A stretch of DNA of 64,000 nt. Source: Tetraselmis striata (Eukaryota > Chlorophyta > Chlorodendrophyceae > Chlorodendrales > Chlorodendraceae). Where the stretch lies: contig VCJN01003121.1 of NCBI GenBank assembly GCA_006384855.1, forward strand, positions 1 to 64,000, in the 5' to 3' direction. The position numbers and the translations under genes were made by a program. Of this stretch, positions 13,624 to 24,449 are shown one piece after another (within the stretch, counting starts at the first letter, position 1; every line of letters begins with the position of its first letter). The notes below the pieces were generated by a model. That model saw nothing but the letters and a program-made list of their open reading frames with translations. It was not told the origin of the DNA and did no database searches.

Positions 13624-14374
13624 CTAGGGAAAGGAGGAAACCCCATAAACAAGTTTAGAACATTTCAAAGTTGAGTCTGGTTTTGCAAGTGACGAGCGAA
13701 CGGAGAGAGCGGTGGATTGACGGAGAAGGAGTAGCGCCAGGTCACGAAGGGGGCACCGGGAAGGCCACCGCTGCTTGGTCTCGTTGGACTTGGAAAAAGT
13801 GGCGGAGGGATGCGATGTGACCGGAGAAGAACCATGCGTCAGGCGAAGGAAGGGCTTTGGGGTCGATGTAGTCCAAAACGACGTCGGAGTTAAGGCTCCG
13901 ACCGCCTTGATAGCGAATATGGGAAAGAGTTCCGATGGCGTTAGCAGCATATGCTGCTCCCTCGCGAAGGCTGTGAGAGCTCCAAGAAGTGCCGGCGGGG
14001 CGGGGCGCGGGGGGGGGGGGGGGGGGGCTGGGGGGGGGGGGCAACACCGACAAGACGAACGGTCGTAGTAGAGAGCGAGTCCGACATTGTGGCGGCAGTC
14101 CAAGGCTTGGACTGCTCGCTCGGGGTGACCGCCCCGAAGCTTATTTCGGCAAAGGCAGTACGCGCAAGTTGTAGTTGGGGCCGCGTCGACCGGCGCGGCC
14201 TCTCTCGCGGTACACCGCATGCTGCATTGTAATGTTGTAGTCGTCGACATGCACGTCCCGCACTCGGCAAGACACGCCAATAAGTCCCCGGGCAAAGAAC
14301 ATGAAGTTGACAACCGCGGCCATGAAGGCTCGGAAGTCAAACTGGTTCTCGGGGAAGGGAGCATACACAATCAT
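13624..14374 (-). pseudogene. DIRS-type tyrosine recombinase, frame-broken
   Basis: Tyrosine recombinases of DIRS/PAT/Ngaro retrotransposons use Arg...HxxR...Tyr chemistry to insert circular cDNA. On the minus strand, 14374-14141 reads FFARGLIGVSCRVRDVHVDD followed by a basic KxR-like stretch and LRVLPLP, which matches the N-terminal half of the catalytic domain. After a frame change and a plus-strand G-run (about 14011-14041), 14053-13742 reads HSLREGAAYAANAIG, a hydrophobic segment, and then LDYIDP. This gives the HxxR motif and the nucleophile tyrosine in the expected order and spacing. Sequence just downstream of the stop (13620-13700, minus) matches the terminal motif of the dispersed repeat family nearby. 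No RT or RNase H is attached, so this is a fragment. Family assignment rests on these motifs. Confidence 0.62.
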
Positions 14375-14562
14375 TCAACTATGCACGCTCGACGAAGCCG
14401 TAAGCGACGTTAGCAATCAAGGGCATCTCGCAAAGGGGCAGCCTCTAGGCGGCATTGCCTTAGCATCAGGCCACGACGAGCCGCGGTAAGGTGCAGGCTG
14501 TCCTTGGCGATCGGGTCGAGGTTGTATAGCTCAAATAAAGAAAGTGTTGATTGCTAACATGT

Positions 14563-16095
14563 AGGGTTGTAACGACTTAGCCCCAACGGCTCGGTCCGGC
14601 GCGTCTTCGACGCATCCTACTGCAACGTCGCCGTCACAAGGACCACGGCAACTTGCAGCTGCCCGCCGGGGGGCGGCTATACCACATGGTGTGCTCGACG
14701 TCTCGTCGTGGTAACCGTAACTACCCCTGTCCGACTCCGGGTTCGAAACCTTGGCGGCCGTCGCTAGTGCAGCAACGGCGGCCGCCTCGCCATTACCCTC
14801 GTCCCTACAACACTATAATCGTTATGGGGCAGCGTAGTAGGCTATTAAAGCCTTTACGCCGGCCAACCCGTTCCCGACGTCAAGACATTCCACCTTTGAC
14901 GACATGAGCTGCCCGCCGGGGGGCAGCCCCGCCACTCAACGCGACCTATATGCGTTTCCTGGCGTCATCGTAGGTCTGCGGCGTGCGGGGTGGTCGGTGG
15001 CCGTCGCTGATGCAGCAGCGGCGGTCGCCTCGCCGCATTCTGCGATGCGAGACCCGCGCCGACAACTTACCGAGTCGGCGGGGTCTTCTGCGACGTCGCC
15101 GGCATCCGACCCCGACACAAATCATAACCGGCATGGCACGTTCACACTTGGCCCCTTGTGCCCGCGCCCCGGTGCGCTATGTTTGAGGTGCGGGCCCTCG
15201 TGCAAGGCGGCGAAACGACTGCCGCTGGTGATGGTAGCGGCCGTACATCGCCGTTGTCGCGCGGGTTCACGTGTCTACAGCTCGTAGCGTACGTCGCTAA
15301 TACAAGTGCAGGGTTACTGTCGCGTCGCGTACAACGTACCGTACTTCACCTGGCAGTACGCGACGCGCTCGCGGGCCCACGCTCGGGCAGCTCGTACTCG
15401 CCTACCTCTACCGCTTTGCTGGGCACTCGTCGCCAACCTACCCGCTCTTGCTGGCCGGCGTTTGTACATGCATGGCGCCGTTGAGGGACGGTGCTTTTAT
15501 TTCGCGACAGGTCCAACCTATGTCGGGCCGATATTCGTGCTGCCCATGATCGTCCGTTCCGCGCCTGCCCCTTGATTAGGGTTCTTGAACCTCTCGGCGC
15601 GAGACCCCTTCTACAACTCGAGACATCTCCCGCCTTCGTCTGTTCGGGACGCCTGCCGACTGCCCGCGCTCGCATTCGTAAACGAACTGCGAGTGAACTG
15701 ACAAAACCAGACTCGATTCCATGCTTGAAATAATCTAAACATGTTTATGGGTTTCCCGACAATTTGATTGTCCTAGTGCGACCCGTACAATCTGTTGATG
15801 GTATTAAACGGTTAATTTACCAGCACCATCGGGTTTAAGTTCGGGTTGCCCCATCGGCCGCGAGCCTTGCGCTCTCGGCCGGGGTGCTACTTCGCAGAGC
15901 CACCAGCAGCTCGCTTGCCATCTTCCAGCTCGAAGGCAGCGCCCTCCCGCTTTCGTTTCCGCCTTGAATATGCTTCTCCTCCTCCTCCGCGCCCCCCCCC
16001 CCCCCTTTCGCTGAACCTTCCTAGCCATACAATGGCGATATTCCGTGTAAAAAAGCCTCCTCTTCTTTTTGGCAAAACTAGACACGATTGCATGT
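14563..16095 (+). repeat. Dispersed repeat family, copy R1
   Basis: This copy aligns by eye with R2 (16181-18345), R3 (44941-46480) and R4 (55170-56130). Shared landmarks, in order, are a GC hairpin motif CTGCCCGCCGGGGGGCAG (first at ~14656, again at ~14907), an AAACCAGACTCGATT block, TTCTAAACATGTTTATGGG, a CGCTCTCGGCCGGGG block, and a CCTAGCCATACAATGGCG block at ~16018. No intact ORF is present. The shared end motif with the recombinase fragment at 13.6-14.4 kb suggests a DIRS-related or non-autonomous element. Confidence 0.7.
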
Positions 16096-16180
16096 TTGAA
16101 ATGCTGCGCTATACCAGTACGTATGTAAGCGGGACGTGTTTACGCGGTGTGACGAAACATGCGCATGGTCTCAACACAGT

Positions 16181-18345
16181 TATGTTCTAAACGTGTTTAT
16201 GGGGTTTCCTAACGGCTTTAGTTGTCCTAGTGTGACTCGTACGGCTACTGGTTAGTGGTTTTAACCAGTTGGGAACTGGTACCATCGGGTGTTTAGTACG
16301 CGGGCTGCCCCATCGCCTGCAAGCCCTGCGCTCCCGGCCAGGGAGCTACTAAAAACACCCACCAGCAGCTCGTCTGCCGTCTTCCAGCTCGCCGCCTTCG
16401 ACAGCGGCTTCGCGTACTCCGCGCGAGGGTCGCAGAGGTGAAACAAGTCCGCACCGAGGTTCATTCACCCGGCAGTGAGTCGTCGTGCCGCGCACATGCG
16501 TTATAACATCAGGCAGCGACAGACATCCCTCGGTAATGTGGTTTCCCTACTCGTGCGCCCGAGGTCGTTTTCCGTTTTTGCCCTTGCCTTGCCGCTATGA
16601 CGTTTTCGGGTAGCGATGCGCACGGCAAGGAATTGGAGCTGGCTGGGGGTCCCCGTTGGCGGGCTTTAAACCTCAACACCCAAAGTCGAATCAGAGTACA
16701 TGCCTTTGGGGCTCCCGCAGTGGAGCACCCTCTCGCAGGAGTCAACGCTTGAGGTTAGCTTAGGTGGACACGCTCGGCACCATGGCCGCTGCTCGTCACG
16801 GTTGTCAACGACGACAACTACGCCTACCGCAACTAATCGGCGCGGACGGAGGAGGACGTTTGTGTCGTCGGGGTGGCCACTTGCTGTCCCGCAAGACATT
16901 TCGACCCGGTCCGCGTGTCCTCGCAACATGGCGACGTGGCATCGACGGTCGTTACACACCGTGGTTTTCCATGACTACCCGCGTAATTGTTTCGTTACGA
17001 GGGTGGCGCCGCTCATGCGCCGGTGTTTTGAGAGGGCTCGTTGCCCTCGCCCTAATCATGCTTCAGAAATGTTTGTTGTGGTCACAATGGGAGGCGTTTG
17101 TACGGCTCGTCCCGACGCGTCTCCGACACCTCCTACTACAACGTCGTCGTCACAAGGACCACGACAACTTGCAGCTGCCCGCCGGGGGGCAGCTCTACCA
17201 ACACCTAGCGTGCTTGACGTCTCGTGGAGTACGCAACTACCCCTGGCCGACTCTGAGTTTGGAACCTCGGCGACCGTCGCTAGTGCAGCAGTAGCGACCG
17301 CTTCGTCGTCACCCTCGCCCCGACATCTTTGGCATCGTTACGGGCCAGCATAGGCTACAAGGGCCTCTACGCCGGCCAACTTGCTCCCGACGTCATGACG
17401 TCTCATCTGTGACAAAACGAGCGGCCCGCCGGGGGACAGCTCCGCCACCTAACGCGACTTGGTGCGCAGAGTTACCATCGTTAGCAGGTGTAGAGTTACC
17501 ATCGCGTCGCGTACATCGTACCAGTACTTCACCTGGCTGTACGCGGCGAGCTCGCGCGCTCGTGCGCGCAGCTTTACTCGTCGTACTAGTGCCTGTGCAA
17601 CTGATTTGCTGGGCGCTCGTCGCCAACTTGGCCACGTCTACCCCTGCTTCTATTGGCATGCAATTCCGGCTCGTGCTGCACGACACCACGGCGCGCAGCA
17701 AATGTTGTAGGGCGCCATCGGGAGACGGCACTTTAATTCCGCGACACGTCCGGCCGATGTCGCGCCGGCGTCAACATCTCTCGTCCGTCTATGTTATGCG
17801 CCTGCGCCTCGATCGAGGTTTAACCGCTCGGCGCGAAACCCCTTTTACAACTCGACACCTTCCGCCTTCGTCTGGTCGGCACGCCTGCCAACTGCCCACG
17901 CTCGCATCCGTAAACGAACCGCGTGTAAACTGGCATAACCAGACTCGATTGCATGTTGAAAAGTTCTAAACGTGTTTATGGGGTTTCCTTACAACTTTAA
18001 CTGTGCGACCTAGTGCGACCCGTACGGTCTGCTAGTGGTTTTAACCAGTTGCTTGGGAATTGCTTGGTACCATCGGGTTTTCAGTACGGGCTGCCCCATC
18101 GCCCGCGAGCCCTGCGCTCCCGGCCGGGGAGCTACTTAGGGCAGCCACCAGCAGCTCGTCTGCAATCTTTCAGCTCGCTGCCTTCGGCAGCGCCCTCCCT
18201 TTTTCCGCCTCCGCCCTGCGGGCTCCTCCTCCGACATTCCCTCCCTTTCGCGGAACCTTCCTAGCCATACAATGGCGCTTTTCAGTGTAAATGAAGCCTC
18301 CGCACTCTTTTTGGCAAAATCAAACTCGATTGCATGTTGAAATTG
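16181..18345 (+). repeat. Dispersed repeat family, copy R2, with direct terminal repeats
   Basis: This is the most complete copy. A terminal block beginning TTCTAAACGTGTTTATGGGG occurs at ~16185 and again at ~17963, both followed by TAGTG(C/T)GACxCGTACGG, a TTTTAACCAGTT segment and the GGCTGCCCCATCGCC block. The copy is therefore bounded by direct repeats about 1.78 kb apart. Internal hairpin motifs sit at ~17172 and ~17420. Sequence 16600-17350 aligns with 45350-46100. No intact protein is visible. Structure fits a non-autonomous LTR-like or split-repeat (DIRS-like) element. Confidence 0.7.
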
Positions 18346-19255
18346 AAAGTTGTTTACATACAAAAAATGGGGAGATCACAATACTACATATGATTACATG
18401 AGCTAGCAGCAGAAGGCGATATCGGAAAGGTCCTCTACAGCGACTGCGGGGTGGAAGCAGTAACATGAGAAGACGTGATGAGAAGATCACAATACTACCA
18501 GGTACTACTTTAGTACAGCAGCAGTCCCGTAGCTATTGTAATAATATAAAGCCGGCGCGGTAGCATGAACTCACGTAATCCTTACATGGCGGTTATGTAC
18601 CCTGTACCCCTGCCTCTGGGACTCCGTCTGCCGCCGGCGGGCGGGGGGGGGGGGATGGGTCAGGGTTTCCCTGCGGATGGAAGATATGACCTGCTGATGC
18701 TGCTGATACAAAGGGGCACATACATATAGTACATTGTCGCGGTATCATGTATATTTCATGTATAAAAAGATATTCTCCTGCGCAACAGACGAGTACTTAG
18801 ACAGCACCGTGCTCGTAGTAATTGTTTTTCCCGCCCCGGGACAGGACTGGCAACAGTGAAACCCTTTGCAGCGCCTAGTTGTAATAATGAGGAAGCTTCA
18901 TATATTTCAGGCGCTTTTTCGGCAGATCGCACAGCCTCCCTCACCCGCGCACGATTTTTTTTTTTAAATACGCCGCCGCAGCCCCGCCGCCTAACGTGCT
19001 GCGAGTGATGACGGCAGAGGCAGTACTACTACCTACTGGTACTGCTACTGCTACGGGCCCGCGCGGCACAAAATAACAATGCGTGTAGTACATGAGGCTT
19101 TGGGCAGTCGCCAGGCCCACTTTCTTAAGCTTCGCTGAAACATCGCTATATGTTCGTCTAGCTAGGAACTAGAAAGGCTGGCATTTTCTTATCAGCAGGG
19201 CCGGGTGAATTTTCTACCCGCCTTACTGATGCCGCGTGGTCACCCGTACCTGTAC
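18346..19255. other. No supported gene
   Basis: Contains a G-run near 18643-18653, a T-run near 18956-18965 and many GTAC/AGTACT motifs. No coding or RNA feature could be supported. Confidence 0.55.
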
Positions 19256-19294
19256 CTTTTCTAATTATGGGGAACTGCCCTTGTTGTAATTCAC
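19256..19294 (-). repeat. Orphan terminal repeat of the 19351-21686 element
   Basis: A 39-bp match to the right-hand end of the neighbouring element (TAATTATGGGGAACTGCCCT, ending GTAATTCAC). It faces the left terminal repeat of the complete element across 56 bp, giving two terminal repeats head to head. Confidence 0.75.
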
Positions 19295-19350
19295 ACCTGT
19301 ACCTTGCCGGCCTAAATCTGGTATCCTGTACCAGTATACCTGGTACCTAT

Positions 19351-19459
19351 GTGAATTACAAAAAGGGCAGTTCCCCATAATTAGAAAATCAACACAGCAA
19401 GGCGCCTAAAATAAGCGGGCCGCATCCCGCATAAGGCGGGATGGATGAGTGATGCGCAC
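19351..19459 (+). repeat. Left terminal inverted repeat
   Basis: Begins GTGAATTACAAAAAGGGCAG and ends GATGCGCAC. It is the inverted counterpart of 21581-21686. Confidence 0.88.
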
Positions 19460-19529
19460 CTGGTACCACCGACCGCCTTCGTCAATACTACAGCCCCGTC
19501 CTGTACTGTACCAGTAGGTAGCTGGATTT

Positions 19530-21550
19530 TTGGTGGGCCTTCCGGAGCACGTTTGGCCGGCTCTTCACGCCTTCCGCACGTCCATCAAGGCGTCCGTGGG
19601 GCTTGAGGTGAGCTTCGACAAGATGCATGCGTACAGCGCAGACATGGAGGCCGCGCGGCGTGAGGCTCCGGCCGACATCGAGTGGCCCGAGTTAGATGGC
19701 CATCACGGCATCGCGGTCCTCAACATGCCGCTCGGATCGCCGGAGTATGTGCAGGCGTACATGCGCGGCAAGGCGGAGGAGCTACGACAGGAGGTGGACG
19801 CTAGCCTGAGCAAGCTTCTATCTGCCAAGCCCAGCCGTCGGTACACCCACGCCTTGCTTGCATCACCACGCATGGGCCCTGCTCAAGCATTGCATGCAAC
19901 ACAAGGCGGGGTATTGGCTCCGCAATTGTCTTCCGTCCGAGGCGGAGGCCTTTGCGGAGGCGGTGGACGCCACCATCCTCGCGGCGGTCGAACGGGTGCT
20001 AGGGGTCTTTTTTGATCCCTCCACGTACGGCACTGCAACCAATCCGGTGGTCACCGATTTCTTGGCGGAGCTTTTGCACGACCCCGACCCCATGGCAGCG
20101 GAGGTGGCTACCTTGAGCGAGGGTGCAGTGGCCAGGGCGCGCAGCAGGCTTCACCTCGCTCCCCACTCGGTTGAAGGGAGATGGCATCCGCCGCATGGCT
20201 ACCGTTCGTGATGCCGCCTTCATCGGCTGCATGAATGCCATCCTCCCAAAGTTCTTGACTAGGAACTCCGGCACCAACTACACCCCCACCCGTGGTTTCT
20301 TCGACTACCCACAGCTCGGGTCCGTACTTGGCCGAGGCAGCTTCAACGCAACTTCTTCCGCCCGCCAGTACGACCACTTCCTCAACGATGCTCATGGGTC
20401 GGACAGCTACGCCGCGGAGATGCGCGAGGCGTGGGGCCGCCTCCAAGCGGCTACTGCTAGCCATCTTGGCGACGCAGATGCGCGCCAAATGGAGCGGGAA
20501 ACGGAGGCTGCGTCGGGCTCGCAAAAGGAGCTAACGGCATTTCTAGACCATGCCAACAACTCTCGGCTTCGAAATGAGATGTGCGCTCTCCCTGCCACAT
20601 GTAGGGAACGGATCTTGTTCAACCAGCTCGACGCGGCGTCAGGCATGTGGACAGTGGCCATCCCCACCTCGCGGACGGTCATGACTCCGCATGAGCTGCG
20701 GGAGGTCGCTGCCGGGTACTTCCTTCTGCCTAGCCTGTGCTTGGCCCCGGTGGTTGGGAGCTAGATCATTCTGCCCTCGACGGAGCACAACCCCGTCACT
20801 GTTGACCTATACGGCGACGCGCTCATGAACCTCCCGGCGCCCGGAGACGCTCACTAGCGTGTACAGCACGACGCTATCGCATATGCCTTCCGCGATCACT
20901 GTGTTCACAACCTAGGTATCGCGGTGCGGCGGGAGGTGGATGACTTGTTCCAGCAGGCAGTGCCTCTCGGCAACACCGTGCCCAGGGATGAACTCAAGGA
21001 CCTAGTGCCGGACGCAGAGCTCTCCCTTCCGGCGTTCAACGTCGTGACCGGGAGTTATGATCCCCGGATCTTGAAGTCCACCCTGCCGGAGTTCAAGACT
21101 ATGCGGTACGGGGTCAAGTACACTGCAGTGCCCCGGGCCACGGCTGTGGATCGGTTTGAGCGCTCCCTGTTGGGCGACATACAACGGGGGTTGGCTGCGC
21201 GGGATGCGGCGTGGCACAACACGGAGCACGGACAGAAGATCTTCGAGATATCCTGGATATGTCGGAGTACACGGGCATGGTCTTCGGCACAGCGGATGAG
21301 GTGAGCAAGGGGGTGCGCCGCACAGTGCGTGGTATCGCATGCTTGGCTGCGGATCGGGGTGCCCTCTCATCGCGGGGCACTCGGTGCATGACCGGGGCCC
21401 ACCAAGAGGCCTTACTCGCAAGAGATTTCCTCGGGGTCTTGAGCTTGGTGGCCGCTCGAGAGCGCGCTCGCTGCCTCATCAGACGGCGCAGATTCGTCTG
21501 CCATCCCGTTGCTGAAGCTGCACAGCACGTCCGAGGATCACCCACGCACA
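19530..21550 (+). pseudogene. Decayed RT C-terminal / nuclease-like ORF
   Basis: Successive plus-strand open segments in different frames (19530-20015, 19858-20211, 20123-20764, 20924-21304, 21211-21648) read as one protein broken by at least four frame changes or stops. The segment near 20150-20260 has an LPTRLKGDGIRR ... DAAFIGCMNAILP pattern like the region after the catalytic core of non-LTR-type reverse transcriptases. The later part (LPAFNVVTGSYDPRIL, then GVKYTAVP, then GMVFGTADEVSKGVRR) resembles a C-terminal domain I recall from RT-bearing ORFs of algae and protists, possibly nuclease-like. The catalytic RT palm (xxDD) is not present. The assignment is from memory of family patterns and needs a profile search. 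Confidence 0.5.
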
Positions 21551-21580
21551 CACGTGCACGCGTGGCCCGGACTGAACCGT

Positions 21581-21686
21581 GTGCGCATCACTCATCCATC
21601 CCGCCTTATGCGGGATGCGGGCCGCTTTTAGGCGCCTTGCTGTGTTGATTTTCTAATTATGGGGAACTGCCCTTTTTGTAATTCAC
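21581..21686 (-). repeat. Right terminal inverted repeat
   Basis: The reverse complement matches 19351-19459 over almost its whole length. Confidence 0.88.
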
Positions 21687-22933
21687 ACCAGTAGGTAGCT
21701 GCTCCGGGAATAATTTCTGACGCTCCAAAGGGGGATAAATAAAGGCGTTTTGTACGGTAGAATGATAATTTATGCATTTATTTCGTCATAAAATATATAT
21801 AGTCATAACAAATGATGATATTTACATATGCAGACAAAATCGGTGCAGGCGCTGCAAGTGCTTTATTGCGAAGCAAAATAGTAGGGGCGTATACGGGTAA
21901 CGTTGCACACTGCACGTTTCATTTTAGTGCGCCAGGCTTGCATGTTTGTGATAAACGCTTTGGGAACCATCCACAACAGAAACACGATGCAGTTAACCAA
22001 GTCAGCTGCAAATATGCTGCTGCACCGACAGACTTAGCGCCAACTACTCTGATACAGAGTAATTATGCTCTGATTGCGTCATGTGTGAGCATCATCTTCC
22101 GATTGTGCAAGGATAAGATGCTGCTAACCAGATCAGATTTCAATACAACACATCTTGCTTCGGCCATGGTATGATATATTGGCATCATCCAGGGCTGTCC
22201 CACCACGCATTCGCATCGACCAGTGCTGGCACGCATGAGCACACCAAACAGCCAAAAGACCAAGGGATAAAGTTGATATAGCAAAGCCAGCAGTAGTATA
22301 TCGCAATATGCATTCCTGGTAGGGTGGTGAGATACAGGTAGTCAGCGTACTTTATAGTGCATTGGATAGCACATAATATAGCCGCAACAGCCGCTGAACA
22401 CGAATGCTTGGCACTCAGCGTACTCCCCCCAAACCACCAGCAGAGTACGTCGGAAATACGACTAATCTCGAGTGCAGTAGAGGCCACACATATTGCTGAG
22501 CTAAGCGCGCACGCTGAGCGATTGTTCCCCCCAGACGCAATGGTTTGAAAGCAGTACAACCAATATGTTGCATGCTTGTTTTCAGGTTTCATGCCACAAG
22601 CTATGCCATCACTTTCTCTATTATCCTTACATGTATTTCATTACCATTGTCTTACCGTTCAGCATGGAAAGCATCGCCCCGCCCCATGGTGCACATATGG
22701 TACAATGCTCAACAAGTCAAAACTCTGAAGTGTCGATCATCGCTGCACAAGTTAACGTATCCCTCATGAATAACAGCTTCATGCTCATCACAGGTAACGA
22801 GAAGGGCCAGCAGACTTTCCACGTGCAGATAGGCTATCCCGGAAACCAGGCATGGACGGGCTGCCCTGCACAACAGAAAGCAACTGCGGGTAAGAAGCTC
22901 AATCCATCAGTATGGTATGGATCCAAATACTGG
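21687..22933. other. No supported gene; 3' flank of the SBP gene
   Basis: AT-richer than the neighbouring DNA. A 120-codon ATG ORF at 21812-22174 (plus) has no recognisable motif and is not called. On the minus strand a TGTAA motif (plus-strand ttaca at 22627-22631) lies about 300 bp past the SBP stop and is a candidate poly(A) signal. Confidence 0.55.
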
Positions 22934-24449
22934 CTAGGCGGGGCGAGCCCGTACCTCGTCTCCACCAGAGCGCTGTGGTGTCTTGGGCCTTCGGTTGCCA
23001 CGTAGCTCCTCGTGCAAAGGGGCGCCGAATGGGTGTGGCCCCACACGCCCGGGTAGGGCAGGGAAGTGCCGCGGGTAGGGTGCCATGGGTCCTTCCTGTG
23101 CTGGGTATCGCCTCATGGTTTCTTGCACGTGTCGCAACCATAGGTGAAGGTTTGGATCCACTGATGGCGCATCCATCGCTGGCCTTGACCCCATCCAGGT
23201 TGAGTACTCTGGTGGAAAGGGATAAGGTGGAGGAAATGGGGCTCCACCCCAGTAACGACCAGCCTCAGACCACAACACCTCTCCCATGTCATCAGATGTG
23301 CTATGCGTGCTTCTTGTTGTCCAACGCCTGCCCGGTGGACTCGCTCTCGTCCTTCGGACCTGATCATCCTCTGATCGAGAAGAGCCAGCACCAGGTGCAA
23401 TGCCCTCAAGGGCACGCATTGCAGGGGAGACGCGAGCAGGCAAGCCAGGCACCCTGTCGGACCAGTAGTTCGGCAGACTCCTGTCCCCCACTGGTGCTCT
23501 TTGCGGAGGATCCTCCGAAAACTTGTAGTACGCAGTTGATGCCCGGCTTGCATTGTACATCGGTACCTTACTTGGCCTCATGTCGCCACCCACATGTGCA
23601 GGATCAAAGCCATATTCATCTTGCATCTGCCATGACACGACACATGCGGCATATATAAGCAGGGGCTCCTCGAATGAAAGAACTGAACATGAGGGACCAT
23701 ATCTATAGTTCTGAAGCGGCACGCGAGTGTACCTGGCCAGTGACGGGGTCGCGGACACGCTTACTACCCTGCCCTCTATGCTCCTCACGCGGGAGGCGAA
23801 CTGGAACGGCGTCTCTGCCACCAGCCTGCAAACCCACAGGCCAGGCACGGGTTTCAGCAACAATTGTTTTTATTGGTATTCGCGTATCTCGTGACTCGCG
23901 CAGCGACCGGAGAGTGACCGGCAATTCAAGCGCTCTTCACGCCCGGAACCAGCGTTTACCTGGCTGCGCTCTTGCTCGTCTTCGGAGTCTGCCGTCGGCT
24001 TCTTGTGCTTCAGCTGCCGCCTGAGACAGCGATTAGCCCAAGCGACTGCTGTCAGTCAAGTGAACCACCGCCGAGGCGGAGAATCAAAACACACGCCCAC
24101 ACTTGCAGATAGACATCACACCATCTAGTCGCTGCACAGGCGTTGTTCGGAAGCGGCTGGATCAAGAGGCGGCTGGAAGCGTCAACTCGTGGTTCGTACC
24201 TCCGGTTGTGGCGATCCAGGCGTTCGCGACACCCGCGCTTGTCTCCGTCGAACATGTCGAGGGTGTGGAAACGCACGCACTGCTGACAGTACCGGTGGCC
24301 GACGCCATCTACCTCCACCATGTCAGCCCGCTGGTGGGCGCGACAAGTCTTCACCTGCCAGTTTCTGAGGGGTTCTGTTCTGAGGTCTACGCCACATCCC
24401 TCGATCTGGCAATACTTCAGCTTCCGTTGTTTCTTGGGCTTCTCCGCGC
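22934..24449 (-). CDS. SBP-box transcription factor (5' end not found)
   Basis: SBP proteins are Viridiplantae-specific nuclear DNA-binding factors recognising GTAC-core sites. Exon 24449-24200 encodes the SBP domain: first zinc site C-x4-C ... C-x2-H (starting YCQIEGCGVDL), second site RYCQQCVRFH ... C, all eight ligands present, then a basic HNRRR tail acting as nuclear localisation signal. The donor AG|GTACGA (phase 2) joins acceptor CTCAG| at 24020, giving exon 24020-23960 (QLKHKKPTADSEDEQERSQ), with donor GTAAAC. Exons 23825-23733 (31 codons) and 23626-22934 (231 codons with stop) follow in phase 0. The last is Pro-, Tyr- and Arg-rich and low in known motifs. The acceptor for the SBP exon is GATTAG|GC. 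N-terminal exons upstream were not identified. The first two junctions are well supported by domain continuity, the last two by phase only. Confidence 0.8.

Larger units (their letters stand above)
19351..21686 (+). mobile_element. TIR-bounded element with an RT-linked ORF remnant
   Basis: Left (19351-19459) and right (21581-21686) ends are inverted copies beginning GTGAATTACAAAAAGGGCAG. They are nearly identical apart from a few bases near AAATAAGCGGG versus AAAAGCGG, and they include an inner short palindrome (CCCGCATAAGGCGGG). The total length is 2.34 kb. The interior is filled by a decayed plus-strand ORF related to reverse transcriptase-linked proteins, not by a recognisable DDE transposase. 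No target duplication could be recognised, because the flanks are dissimilar (CCTAT / ACCAG). It may be a non-autonomous DNA transposon that captured or received a retroelement fragment, or a less familiar TIR retroelement. Confidence 0.8.

Noticed and set aside
21812-22174. 120-codon ATG ORF
   Set aside because: No motif, no splice or neighbour support, and similar-size ORFs are frequent here by chance.
22565-23658. Plus-strand ORFs over the SBP last exon
   Set aside because: They overlap the minus-strand exon, which is supported by phase with the SBP domain exons.
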